NCBI RefSeq assembly: GCF_001469955.1
Contig: NZ_LOPU01000018.1
Span: 64,001 to 128,000 of the forward strand
Source of the DNA: Haloprofundus marisrubri
Lineage (GTDB): Archaea; Halobacteriota; Halobacteria; Halobacteriales; Haloferacaceae
Direction of reading: 5' to 3'
Length of the DNA stretch: 64,000 nucleotides
Below, piece after piece: positions 1-7,968 of the stretch (position 1 is the stretch's first letter; each line of letters begins with the position of its first letter). The notes under the pieces are model-generated. The model ran no database searches, was not told where the DNA came from, and worked only from the letters and a program-made list of their open reading frames with translations. Position numbers and translations under genes: made by a program.

Positions 1-20
1 ACGGTGCGGTTCTGGTTCCT

Positions 21-854
21 CTATACGTAGACGTAGCCTTCGACCGACGGCAACTCGTCGGTCATTCTGAGGTTCGCTGGGTCGGTGGCGTTTCGGAAGG
101 TGGCGAACGCGGCGATGACGGCTTCCAGTGCGCTGTCACCGCCGTCGACGACGCGTTCACGGACGGTCGGCGAGAGTTCGACCGCTCGGTCGGCGAGGTT
201 GTCGAAGACGAGCGACGGTGTCGGCGCGTCGGCAGCGGAGCGGTCCTCCTGCTCTCGACACTCCAGCGTGTCGAGCGTTCCCGCTGGATACGTCTCCAGC
301 ACGAGCGGGCAGCCCTCTTTCGGCATCTGCATCGGGACGACCCGGGCGGTGTCGGTCAGCACGAGCGGTCGTAACACGTCGCGGATGCCGTAGAACGTCT
401 CCGTGCTGAGGCGGTCGTCGTACGCTGCAATCGCCCCCAGCGGCTCCTCGGTGGCTCGGAGCAGGTCCGTCTCCGCACTGTCGGTGACGAGGCGCGCGTG
501 CATCCGGCAGCGTTTCGTCATATCCTCGGGACTCGAAAACCAGTCGGGGAGTTCGTCGACGAACCGCTGCCAGCGACGCTCGGGAATCACCGTCTTCGGG
601 AGGCCGAACGGGAAGTCGAGACCGACCGCACAGCAGCCACCGAGGTCGGCCAGATGCGAGACGAGCGCAGCGACGGTGTCCGTTCGATGCGGCGAAACGC
701 CGAAGCGCTCGGCGACGGGTGCGCAGTCGTCGACCCGCAGTGACTCGTCGGTCACCGTCGCTTCGACGACCCAACTTCGGTCCCCCGACTCCCGAGCGTG
801 GGCGTCGAACACGACGCTGTACACACGCTCTGGCGACTGATACCCGTCGTTCAT
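21..854 (-). CDS. DUF429 domain protein (predicted RNase H-fold)
   Basis: A 277-residue protein that looks like the DUF429 family. These proteins are predicted to have an RNase H-like fold, and their biochemical role is not established. The N-terminal strand carries VYSVVFDAHARES with an early Asp, and a second conserved block AVGLDFPFGLP lies near residue 77; both are typical of DUF429. A third block near residues 175-200 (VPMQMPKEGCPLVLETYPAG) includes the family's conserved Glu before the Thr-Tyr-Pro. No signal peptide or membrane segment is seen. It is divergent from the zinc-ribbon/Hsp20 pair that begins at 975. The family call is from motif recognition only, and the substrate is unknown. 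Confidence 0.72.
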   Translation of the reverse strand: MNDGYQSPERVYSVVFDAHARESGDRSWVVEATVTDESLRVDDCAPVAERFGVSPHRTDTVAALVSHLADLGGCCAVGLDFPFGLPKTVIPERRWQRFVDELPDWFSSPEDMTKRCRMHARLVTDSAETDLLRATEEPLGAIAAYDDRLSTETFYGIRDVLRPLVLTDTARVVPMQMPKEGCPLVLETYPAGTLDTLECREQEDRSAADAPTPSLVFDNLADRAVELSPTVRERVVDGGDSALEAVIAAFATFRNATDPANLRMTDELPSVEGYVYV

Positions 855-944
855 AGAGTGTTTGGCTATCTGACCGGTACTCGCCCCCTGCTCTTATAAC
901 CGACGCCGATATCTCGCCGCAGACGGCCGGTTACACCCAGCGCG

Positions 945-950
945 TTTATT
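945..950 (+). promoter_or_regulatory. TATA-like box for the zinc-ribbon/Hsp20 operon
   Basis: An AT-rich island (tttatt) in GC-rich sequence is centred about 27 bases before the ATG at 975. That is the spacing expected for a leaderless haloarchaeal transcript, and it supports 975 as the start codon. Confidence 0.6.
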
Positions 951-974
951 TGGATGGGACCGCTATCTGTCATC

Positions 975-1133
975 ATGCCCGCGACGCTCGAAGTAGCCTG
1001 CACCAGTCCCGACTGTGAGATGGATATGTTCGAACTGCACTACACCTACGACATGCCCGACGACGTCGGTGTCGAGGATTTCGTCTGCCCGTACTGCCAG
1101 CAGACCGACTCTCTCGAAGCCATCGAACTATGA
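975..1133 (+). CDS. Small zinc-ribbon protein, 52 aa
   Basis: A 52-residue protein beginning MPATLEVACTSPDCEMDMF. It has two cysteine pairs, CTSPDC near residues 9-14 and CPYC near residues 40-43, a probable zinc-binding ribbon of the kind common among haloarchaeal microproteins. Its stop codon overlaps the start of the next gene in ATGA, so it is probably translationally coupled to the Hsp20-like protein. The TATA-like box about 27 bases upstream supports this start. The function is unknown; such proteins may bind nucleic acid or act as adaptors, but that is inference. Confidence 0.75.
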   Translation: MPATLEVACTSPDCEMDMFELHYTYDMPDDVGVEDFVCPYCQQTDSLEAIEL

Positions 1134-1783
1134 GCGACTTGCGAGAACTCGGCGAGTCAGTCGCCAACGCCGTCGTCGAACGGGTCGGTCGCGGGTTCGG
1201 TCACGTCCAGGAGCGAAAACCGCTCTCGTACGACCTGCTGGAGAGCGACGACAGCTACCTCGTCGTCTTCGACGCCGCCGGTGCCGAAAAGAGCGACGTC
1301 CAAGTCCGCTTCGTCGACACCGAGGTCCAGGTCCGAATCGACCGGTTCCGCGACTTCCACGACGGGTTCGAGATGCGCTTCCCGGGACGAGGCCTCTCGC
1401 TCGACGGGAAGGCGAAACTCCCCGAAGACGCCACCGTCGACGCAGAGGCGGCGACGGCGACGGTCACCAAACACGGCACGCTCCGCGTCTACATCCCGAA
1501 AACGAAGGAAGGCAGAGACGTCGTCGTCGAGGACGAGGTGTCCGAGAGCGACGAGAACAGCGAAGACGACACTGCCGCCGCAGAGACGGACGCGGCCGCC
1601 TCCACCGAGTCGATGGTCGACGAAGACGCCGCAACCAGCGAGGGCGACGCGGCGGCCGAACCCGCCGAAGCCGCTGAACCGGCGACGAGCGAACCCGGTG
1701 AGGACGACGTCGACACCGACGAACTCGACGTAGAGACCGCAGACACCGAAGAATCTGCCGACGAAGACGAGACGGACAAGTAA
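1130..1783 (+). CDS. Hsp20/alpha-crystallin-like protein with acidic tail
   Basis: A 217-residue protein. Residues about 30-125 look like a small heat-shock (alpha-crystallin) beta-sandwich: YDLLESDDSYLVVFDAAGAE at the start, and TVTKHGTLRVYIPK at 111-124, which corresponds to the A-x-x-x-n-GvL motif of sHsps in degenerate form. The last 90 residues are an Ala/Glu/Asp-rich disordered tail. The tail contains STESMVDEDA (158-167) followed by EPAEAAEP; the same short-motif arrangement occurs twice in the helix-hairpin-helix protein at 53023-53991. The gene is coupled to the upstream zinc-ribbon gene by a 4-base overlap. A chaperone-like role is likely from the fold; gas-vesicle GvpH-type proteins are related in fold, but no gvp cluster is present here. 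Confidence 0.7.
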   Translation: MSDLRELGESVANAVVERVGRGFGHVQERKPLSYDLLESDDSYLVVFDAAGAEKSDVQVRFVDTEVQVRIDRFRDFHDGFEMRFPGRGLSLDGKAKLPEDATVDAEAATATVTKHGTLRVYIPKTKEGRDVVVEDEVSESDENSEDDTAAAETDAAASTESMVDEDAATSEGDAAAEPAEAAEPATSEPGEDDVDTDELDVETADTEESADEDETDK

Positions 1784-1790
1784 CAACCGA

Positions 1791-1840
1791 TAGCGACCGG
1801 TTGTGGCCGGTGGCGACCGGTGGCGACCGGTGGCGACCGG
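1791..1840. repeat. Tandem 10-bp repeats between convergent genes
   Basis: Five consecutive decamers: tagcgaccgg, ttgtggccgg, then tggcgaccgg three times, followed by a diverged ttgcggtcgt. They lie between the convergent 3' ends of the Hsp20-like gene and the FAD oxidoreductase. The period equals roughly one turn of DNA. Confidence 0.85.
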
Positions 1841-1867
1841 TTGCGGTCGTCTCGAACCGAACGCGAA

Positions 1868-2992
1868 CTACTCCAGCGCCATCCCTTCTCGAATCTCGAA
1901 CTCCTCGTCGCCCGAGAAGCGCGTCGGGTCGAACGGGCTGATTCCCGCCGTCTCACCGAGCATCTGCTCTGCTATCGTTTCGCCAGTCGCCGGCGCGCGC
2001 ATGAAGCCGTGTCCCTGCCACCCGGCGGCGACGAAGATTCCTTCACTGAGTTCGCCGAGCAGCGGGTCCCCGTCGGGGGTCGCCACACAGAGACCCGCCC
2101 ACGCCCGTTCGACGTCGAGGTCGTACCCGGCCCGGTCGTCGAGTGTCGTCCGAATGTCGTCGACGAACCAGTCGTCGGCGTCGCGCTTCCACTCGTCGGG
2201 GTCGGCTTCGATGGGGACGGTGCCGTCGCCGGCCAGAACCCCCGTGGGATGCGGGCGGAAGTAGACGCCCGCCGTCGCGTCGTACACCATCGGGCCGTCG
2301 TACGCCCGACGGCCGGTGAGCGCTTGCACCCGGTACGGCTTCACCGGGACGGAGATACCCACCTCTGCGAACACCCGCTTCGTGTGTGCCCCCGCAGCGA
2401 CGAGAACGGCATCGAACCGTTTCGTCACCACGTCGTCGACGGCGACGCCCGGTGGGTCGACGTGGACGCCGACCGACCGGCCGGTCTCGAACCCGACGCC
2501 TTCTCGCTCGGCCTTTTTCGCCATCGCCGCGACGTAGCCCGCCGGGTCGGTCCACCCGGCGTTGTCGGCGACGGCGGTCGCCAACAGGTCGTCGGTCCGA
2601 AGCGGGAACCGGTCGCCGAGTTCCGCGGGGTCGACGACCGACACCTCACGTCCGTGGACGCGCATGCGGTCGACGCTCGCCGCCATCGCGTCAGCGGCCG
2701 TCTCGTTTCCGTCGCGTACGGCGATGACGTACGGACACTCGCGGAACTCGAAGCCGTCTTCGCCCGAAAACTCGCGGAACCGTTCCAGCGCCCGGCCGCC
2801 GATTTCGGCGTCGATATCCTCGGCGTAGGCGTCGTAGAGCACGCCCGCTGCTCGTGCGGAACTGCCGTCCCCCGGAGTCGATTCGGGGTCGTAGCCGCCG
2901 CGCTCGAAGACGGTCACCTCGCATCCGCGGGTTGCAAGGTCGTGCGCGGCCGTCAGTCCGACTGCGCCACCGCCGACGACGGCGACGCGCAT
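1868..2992 (-). CDS. FAD-dependent oxidoreductase (D-amino acid oxidase/glycine oxidase family)
   Basis: A 374-residue DAO-family flavoprotein. It starts MRVAVVGGGAVG, a Rossmann dinucleotide-binding GxGxxG motif at residues 7-12, followed by VTVFERGG with the adenine-ribose Glu near residue 33. The C-terminal third has GVYFRPHPTGVLAGDGT and the GLCVATPDGDPLLGE then VAAGWQGHGFMRAPATGE pattern of glycine/sarcosine-oxidase-like enzymes. I chose the internal ATG at 2992 because it overlaps the upstream creatininase stop in TGATG and places the Rossmann motif at the extreme N terminus. Substrate is undetermined (amine or amino acid). The pairing with a creatininase-family hydrolase suggests, without proof, a shared pathway on an N-methylated or cyclic amide compound. 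Confidence 0.82.
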   Translation of the reverse strand: MRVAVVGGGAVGLTAAHDLATRGCEVTVFERGGYDPESTPGDGSSARAAGVLYDAYAEDIDAEIGGRALERFREFSGEDGFEFRECPYVIAVRDGNETAADAMAASVDRMRVHGREVSVVDPAELGDRFPLRTDDLLATAVADNAGWTDPAGYVAAMAKKAEREGVGFETGRSVGVHVDPPGVAVDDVVTKRFDAVLVAAGAHTKRVFAEVGISVPVKPYRVQALTGRRAYDGPMVYDATAGVYFRPHPTGVLAGDGTVPIEADPDEWKRDADDWFVDDIRTTLDDRAGYDLDVERAWAGLCVATPDGDPLLGELSEGIFVAAGWQGHGFMRAPATGETIAEQMLGETAGISPFDPTRFSGDEEFEIREGMALE

Positions 2993-3756
2993 CAGCGGTG
3001 GTCCTCCGGGAGGAGGTCCGAAAACGGCTGTGCGGCGAGCCAATCGAGCAGGGAGTCGAGTTCCGAGGCGGCCTGTTCGAGCAGTCTGTCGCCTGCCTCT
3101 TTCGACCCCTTGGTCGGTTCACCGACGGCACCGCTTTCGGAAAAGTCCGCGGTGTCGAAGCCGATTTCGGCGCCGTGAACCGACCGGCCCCACGACTCGC
3201 TCGCGCCCGCCTCGGCGGCTTCGAGCGCGCCCTCTCTGACCAACTCGTCGTCGATGGCGTACACCATGCTCGTCTCTATCGCGTCGGCGTGGCCGATACC
3301 CGGCGTGCCGAACAGTTCCTTCGTGAGGTCGTCGAGGTTGCTCCACCAGTTCCACGGCGCGACGAACGCGACTTCGTCGGCGCGCAGTCGCCGGGCGGCA
3401 CGGCTGAGCGCGTCCACGTTGCCGCCGTGACCGTTGACGACGACGACTTTCTTCACGCCGTGGCTGGCGATGCTCGCGGCGATGTCGGCGACGTAGTTCT
3501 CGAACGTCGTCGGGTCGGTCCAGAGCGTGCCCGAGAACTGGCGGTGGTGGTCGCTCACGCCGACCGGGACGGTGGGAAGCACGACAGTGTCGTCTCGGTC
3601 GACGGTCCGGGCGACGGTTTCGGCGGCGAGAAAGTCGGTTCCCAGCGGGAGCGCCGGTCCGTGCTGTTCGACCGACCCGGTCGGGAGTACGGCCACCGAC
3701 GTGTCACGAAACGCGTCGCTGGCGGTGGTGGTCGTCTCTTCGGCGAGTAGATGCAT
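2992..3756 (-). CDS. Creatininase family amidohydrolase
   Basis: A 254-residue creatininase-fold metal hydrolase. The expected metal ligands are visible: E30 and H32 in GSVEQHGPALPLGTD, D41 at its end, H110 in NGHGGN and E161 in HADAIET. The family covers creatininase, the archaeal deformylase ArfB of riboflavin/F420 biosynthesis, and mycofactocin-linked MftE. The product cannot be fixed from sequence alone, and ArfB is a reasonable candidate because haloarchaea make F420. The stop overlaps the start of the FAD oxidoreductase by one base (TGATG), indicating coupled translation. The start at 3756 gives a typical family length. Confidence 0.8.
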   Translation of the reverse strand: MHLLAEETTTTASDAFRDTSVAVLPTGSVEQHGPALPLGTDFLAAETVARTVDRDDTVVLPTVPVGVSDHHRQFSGTLWTDPTTFENYVADIAASIASHGVKKVVVVNGHGGNVDALSRAARRLRADEVAFVAPWNWWSNLDDLTKELFGTPGIGHADAIETSMVYAIDDELVREGALEAAEAGASESWGRSVHGAEIGFDTADFSESGAVGEPTKGSKEAGDRLLEQAASELDSLLDWLAAQPFSDLLPEDHR

Positions 3757-3843
3757 GCACCGAGGTCACGGCCATCACACTTAGCGCTTTGTCGCTCGGA
3801 AGCCGTCGGTGGCGATAGAGAGTAAAAACAGAGGTGACGAGCG

Positions 3844-4629
3844 CTACAGAAACTCGTCGATGCCGCGGGCGGGGTAGCCGACGACGGTGTCGACACCCAG
3901 CGATTCGAGTTTGCCGACCCGCTCGCGGACCTGCTCGGGAGTTCCGACGAGCGCGTAGTCGCGGCTGGCCTTCGAGAGGACTTCTCGGGCACGACCCTCA
4001 GCACGCGAGTCCGTCTCGCAGTCGTCGGGGAGCGCGCGGGCGACGGGCCGACGGCGGGCGACGTACGCGCCGACGGCGTCGAGAATCTCGTCTTCGTCGT
4101 CCGTCAGAACGGTCGGCGCGTACAGCGCGAGTTCGCCGTCGTAGCCCGCCGCTCGGAGCGCGCGAACGTCCCGTTCGGTCGCCCGCGAGAGCAGTTCGTA
4201 CTGGGTTCCCCCGGCGGCGAGCGCGACGCGTTCGATGCCTTCGGTTCCGACCCACGCCTCGGGGGCCGTCTCGCGGGCGGCTTTCAGTCGGGGAGCGACC
4301 GCTCGGCGTCGCTCGTCTTCCGAGAGGTAGGCGGCGTGACCGGCGACGAGCACGCGCCCGACGCTCTCGGGAATGTCGGCGACGCGGGAGTCGTCGCCGA
4401 GGGGGTCGAAACCGTCGGCGCGAACGGGCGTCGTGAGGCGCACGTCGGCCGTCTCGGCGAGCGCTTTCAGAACTTCTTTTTCGGGAAGGTGGTCGACCCC
4501 TTCGTAGTCGATTGCAATCGTCGCCGCCGTGAGGTCGGCGGCGCGGCGCACGTCGCACTCGGCGGGTTTGAGCGCGACGGCGTCGATACCAGTGTGCGAG
4601 AGTACAGACTCGTCGGTAAGTGCCTTCAT
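3844..4629 (-). CDS. Uncharacterised haloarchaeal protein with luciferase-like C terminus
   Basis: A 261-residue soluble protein beginning MKALTDESVLSHTGIDAVALK. The C-terminal segment YALVGTPEQVRERVGKLESLGVDTVVGYP closely resembles the final helix and strand of F420-dependent luciferase-like monooxygenases (the G-s-p-e-e-v-a-e-r-l-x-x-l-x-x-a-G-v-d motif). The rest has alternating strands such as IAIDYEGVDHLP and RVLVAGHAAYL, compatible with a TIM barrel. No clear flavin or F420 residues are identifiable. It lies just upstream of the creatininase/FAD oxidoreductase pair on the same strand, 87 bases away, so it may belong to the same transcription unit. I do not assign a function. Confidence 0.6.
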   Translation of the reverse strand: MKALTDESVLSHTGIDAVALKPAECDVRRAADLTAATIAIDYEGVDHLPEKEVLKALAETADVRLTTPVRADGFDPLGDDSRVADIPESVGRVLVAGHAAYLSEDERRRAVAPRLKAARETAPEAWVGTEGIERVALAAGGTQYELLSRATERDVRALRAAGYDGELALYAPTVLTDDEDEILDAVGAYVARRRPVARALPDDCETDSRAEGRAREVLSKASRDYALVGTPEQVRERVGKLESLGVDTVVGYPARGIDEFL

Positions 4630-4889
4630 CGTATCACTCCGGGGCGACCGCTAGTCAGAAACGTCGATTCACCGTCGCGGAACGCGATCCATCGTCTGTG
4701 CGACCATGTACTGACGAGTAACCCTCGTGACGGTCAAAAGGGTTCCGTTCGGGTCAGTATTGGTCCGCTCACCCGGTGGTAGCGTATCGCACAAACTGGC
4801 AGTTTTCGTTCGGTTTCGAGGGAAGAATCGACGGGAGTCGGCCGGTTTCGGGTGAAACGCTATGTAGTTCCGGAAAACTTGTTTCGGTA

Positions 4890-6755
4890 ATGAACGACCC
4901 CGACCCCAGACGCTCCGACTCCCAATGGCCCGATTCCCGACGGGGCGACCCCGAACGGTCCGACCAGATGGACTCGGTGCGAGAGGCGGTCGACCGGTCC
5001 AGAAGCGGCGCGCCCGCCGCCGGAGCCGTCGTCAGAGACCGGTTCTCCTCGGACGAAGTGTTTCAGCGTATCGTCGCCGCCGCCGACGAGGAGATTACGT
5101 CCGGTAGCCGGGAACTGTTTTTCAGCGGGTTGGCCGCCGGATTCGCCATCACCATCACGTTCCTGCTCTACGTTTCGGTGTCGACGGCGACGGGCGAGGA
5201 CCCGATTCTGAGCGCGCTACTGTATCCGCTCGGCTTCATCTACATCATCATCGGCGGCTACCAACTGTACACCGAGAACACGCTGCCACCGGTCGCGCTG
5301 ACGATAGAGCGACTCGCCAGCGTCCCGGCGCTGTTCCGTCACTGGCTCATCGTACTCGCGGGCAACTTCTCCGGCGGTGCAATCGGCGCGGCGGTGCTCA
5401 CGTGGACCGGCGTCTTCTCGCCGGAGGCCGCGACGGTGGCGACGGACATCTCCCGACACGGCCTCGAAACGCCGTGGTGGGACCTCTTTTTCAAAGCCGT
5501 CTTCGCCGGCCTCATCGTCGCCGGCGTCGTCTGGGTCGTCTACGCCTCCCGCGACACCATCTCCCGCCTCGTCGTCGTCTACATGGCGTTTCTCTCGGTT
5601 CCGCTCGGCGGCCTGTTCCACGTCGTCGTCTCCTTCACCGAGACAATGTATCTCGTGTTCAACGGCGAACTCGCCGTTCTCACCGGACTCACCCGATTCG
5701 TTCTCCCTGTCCTGTTGGGCAACACTATCGGCGGCATCGCACTCGTCACCGTCGTCAACTACTTCCAGACGAGCGAGCATCGTCTCGAATCGGCCCGCTT
5801 CGAGGGCGCGAACCGACAGCTCTCGATTCGAGAGTGGCTGTTCGGCAGCTTCGTCGGCCGCTCGTACGTGCCGCTCATCAACACGGCGACCGTGCCCACC
5901 GCGGCCGACAGCGACTCTTACCGGCTGATGGTCCCTATCGCCAACCCGCGGACCGAGTCGCGTCTCGTGGAGTTCGCCTGTACGCTCGCCAGTCGAAACG
6001 ACGACGCCGTGGTCCACCTCGTTCACATCGTCCAGACGCCGGGACGCGGCGCTCGCGGCTACAGCGCCGGACAGCGCGAGCGAATCGCCGCCGAGTCCGA
6101 AGAACAACTCGCGGGCGTCAGAGAGACCGTCGCCGACTACGGCGTCGCCTGCGAGACGTCGACGGTCGTCTCACACCGCTCGTTCGAGGAGATTTTCGCC
6201 GTCGCCGACCGCACCCGCGCCGACCTCGTGCTGATGGGGTGGGGCGTAAACGACCTCTGGAGCGCCGCGCGCGCCGAACGTCCACTCGACGAACTGGCGA
6301 ACAAACTCCCCTGTGATTTCCTCATCCTCTCGGACCGCGGCCTCGACACCTCGCGCGTCCTCCTCCCGACGGCGGGTGGACCGGACTCGGACCTGAGCGC
6401 CGAAGTCGCGCGCACGCTCCGCGAGACCGACGGCTCCGAAATCAGCTTGCTACACGTCGTCGATTCGGCGTCCGACCGCGACCAGGGCGAGCAGTTCCTC
6501 ACCGAGTGGGCCGCCGACCACGACCTCGGCGACGCCGAACTCGTCGTCGACGACGGCGGCGACATCGAGGGTGCTATCGCCCGCGAAGCCGCCGACAACA
6601 CGCTCGTCATCGTCGGAGCGACCGAGCGCGGACTGCTGTCGCGTCTCGTCGCCGGGTCGCTCAACCTGAAAGTGCTCTCGGACCTCGACTGCTCGGTGTT
6701 GCTGGCAGAACGACCGACCGAGCGCAGCCTTCTCTCGCGACTGTTCGGGCGGTAG
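4890..6755 (+). CDS. Formate/nitrite transporter (FNT) family protein fused to two Usp domains
   Basis: A 621-residue fusion. Residues 1-65 are a hydrophilic N terminus. Residues about 75-295 hold six hydrophobic segments with FNT-like signatures: LFFSGLAAGFAITITFLLY, GNFSGGAIGA, LGGLFHVVVSF and GNTIGG. Residues about 343-483 and 488-608 are two universal-stress-protein domains; the second ends GATERGLLSRLVAGSLNLKV, matching the Usp ATP-binding Gly pattern. The membrane part is probably a pentameric anion channel like formate/nitrite or YfdC-type proteins, with cytoplasmic Usp domains sensing nucleotides. That regulatory idea is inference. The start at 4890 (MNDPDPRR) is preferred to an upstream start at 4776 because the extension is not haloarchaeal in composition. 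Confidence 0.8.
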   Translation: MNDPDPRRSDSQWPDSRRGDPERSDQMDSVREAVDRSRSGAPAAGAVVRDRFSSDEVFQRIVAAADEEITSGSRELFFSGLAAGFAITITFLLYVSVSTATGEDPILSALLYPLGFIYIIIGGYQLYTENTLPPVALTIERLASVPALFRHWLIVLAGNFSGGAIGAAVLTWTGVFSPEAATVATDISRHGLETPWWDLFFKAVFAGLIVAGVVWVVYASRDTISRLVVVYMAFLSVPLGGLFHVVVSFTETMYLVFNGELAVLTGLTRFVLPVLLGNTIGGIALVTVVNYFQTSEHRLESARFEGANRQLSIREWLFGSFVGRSYVPLINTATVPTAADSDSYRLMVPIANPRTESRLVEFACTLASRNDDAVVHLVHIVQTPGRGARGYSAGQRERIAAESEEQLAGVRETVADYGVACETSTVVSHRSFEEIFAVADRTRADLVLMGWGVNDLWSAARAERPLDELANKLPCDFLILSDRGLDTSRVLLPTAGGPDSDLSAEVARTLRETDGSEISLLHVVDSASDRDQGEQFLTEWAADHDLGDAELVVDDGGDIEGAIAREAADNTLVIVGATERGLLSRLVAGSLNLKVLSDLDCSVLLAERPTERSLLSRLFGR

Positions 6756-6816
6756 CGAGGCTCCTGAAGCTCTCTCGAAGGCCTCCAAAAGCGAAAACAA
6801 AAACGCCTGCGGCGAC

Positions 6817-7416
6817 TCAGACGGGAAACTCCGCGTCGGGGTCGACCACTCGGTCGGGTTCGGCGGGCGCTCGCCAGTCGGTCGTCAGTTCCAGCAGTTG
6901 GACGAGCATCCGGCCGGTCGCTCCCCAGACGGTGAAGCCGTCGACGTGGAAGAAGTGGACGCGAATTGGGCCGTACGTCGGGTGGTCGCGGCGTTCTGAC
7001 TCGTAGTTCGCGGGGTCGGTGAGGTCGGCGACCGACAGCACCGCGATTTCGGCGACTTCCCGTTCGTCCGGCGTGTACTCGCGGTCGGGGACGCGGCCGA
7101 CGAACGGCCGCACCGAGTAGTCGGTCACCGTCTCGATGTCGTCGAGACGGCCGACGAGTTCGACCTCCTCGGGTCGGAGGCCGATTTCCTCTCTCGCTTC
7201 GCGCAGTGCCGTCGCTGTCAGGTCGGCGTCGCTCGGTTCGCGGCCGCCACCGGGAAAACTCATCTGTCCGGGATGCTCGCCGAGATGGTCGGCACGTTTC
7301 GTGAACAGCACGTGGGGGTCACCGTCTCGGAGCAGCACGGCTGCGACGACCGCCGCCTGCCGCGTCGCTCCCTCGACGGCGGTCGGGTCGTGACGCGCTA
7401 CTCCTGTGAGGTCCAT
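6817..7416 (-). CDS. Nudix hydrolase, CoA pyrophosphatase type
   Basis: A 199-residue Nudix enzyme. The block LFTKRADHLGEHPGQMSFPGG (shown here in two halves: LFTKRADHLGEHPGQ, MSFPGGG) is the NuCoA signature that precedes the Nudix box in CoA diphosphatases, and the Nudix helix ALREAREEIGL follows near residues 91-101. These enzymes hydrolyse CoA and derivatives to acyl-phosphopantetheine and 3',5'-ADP. The family match is strong, although the substrate is inferred from it. It is followed 24 bases later in the other direction of transcription order by the uncharacterised gene ending at 7441, which is on the same strand and upstream. Confidence 0.85.
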   Translation of the reverse strand: MDLTGVARHDPTAVEGATRQAAVVAAVLLRDGDPHVLFTKRADHLGEHPGQMSFPGGGREPSDADLTATALREAREEIGLRPEEVELVGRLDDIETVTDYSVRPFVGRVPDREYTPDEREVAEIAVLSVADLTDPANYESERRDHPTYGPIRVHFFHVDGFTVWGATGRMLVQLLELTTDWRAPAEPDRVVDPDAEFPV

Positions 7417-7440
7417 GTCTCTTGGTCTCGTTCGACGGAC

Positions 7441-7968
7441 TTAGTCTTGAAGAACCGCGTCGAGTCTCTGACGTATCGCCTCGGTTTCGACGGGTGCCCA
7501 CGCGTCGAGGTCGTACGTCACGTCGTAGAGGCGGTTCAGTCGGTCCTCGTCGCCGTCGTCGATTGCGGCGTCGACTTCGCTGTCGAGGCGTTCGCGCACC
7601 TGCTCGCCGAGCGCTTCGCGGTCGACTTCGCGTCGCGGCACGTCGAGGATGTGTGGGAGGTCCTCGGCGTTCGGCGGCAACGACGGGAACGCCGCGGGAC
7701 CGACCGTCACGAACGTCTCGTTCTCGAGGGCGCGGCGCTCGGGGCCGTTCGTCTCGACGCTTCGGTCGTCGGCGTCGGCGACGTACTCGACGAGATAGTA
7801 CTCCGAGATGGCGGTTTCGACCGCTTCGGAGAGCGCCTCGGCGTCCGTCTCCGACCCCTGCTTGTACGCCAGTTCGTCGAGCGCGGATTCGAGTTCTTCG
7901 TGGGTTAGCGCTCCGAAGAGGTCGACGACGCCCGCGAGGTCGTCGTGTGTTCGGCTCGTTCGGCTCAC
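7441..7968 (-). CDS. Uncharacterised haloarchaeal protein (DUF7109-like)
   Basis: A 175-residue acidic protein beginning MSRTSRTHDDLAGVVDLFGALTHEEL. The N-terminal half is helical and resembles a winged-helix-like segment (LTHEELESALDELAYKQG), and the middle has the line PAAFPSLPPNAEDLPHILD. I recall similar proteins only as haloarchaeal conserved hypotheticals (DUF7109, from memory). Its start overlaps the stop of the GT81-like glycosyltransferase in ATGA (7965-7968), so the two are co-translated. No catalytic motif is visible. The conserved coupling suggests a partner role for the glycosyltransferase, which is inference. Confidence 0.55.
   Translation of the reverse strand: MSRTSRTHDDLAGVVDLFGALTHEELESALDELAYKQGSETDAEALSEAVETAISEYYLVEYVADADDRSVETNGPERRALENETFVTVGPAAFPSLPPNAEDLPHILDVPRREVDREALGEQVRERLDSEVDAAIDDGDEDRLNRLYDVTYDLDAWAPVETEAIRQRLDAVLQD

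Noticed and set aside
1791-1850. CRISPR-like array
   Set aside because: Repeats are 10 bases and directly adjacent without spacers, so no CRISPR array; I saw none elsewhere in the window.
1820-3178. A 452-codon plus-strand frame over the FAD oxidoreductase
   Set aside because: The minus-strand protein has a clear Rossmann motif; the antisense frame is a by-product of GC3 bias.
4776-4889. N-terminal extension of the FNT-Usp protein
   Set aside because: The upstream 38 residues lack the acidic haloarchaeal composition and an ATG at 4890 begins the natural hydrophilic leader.
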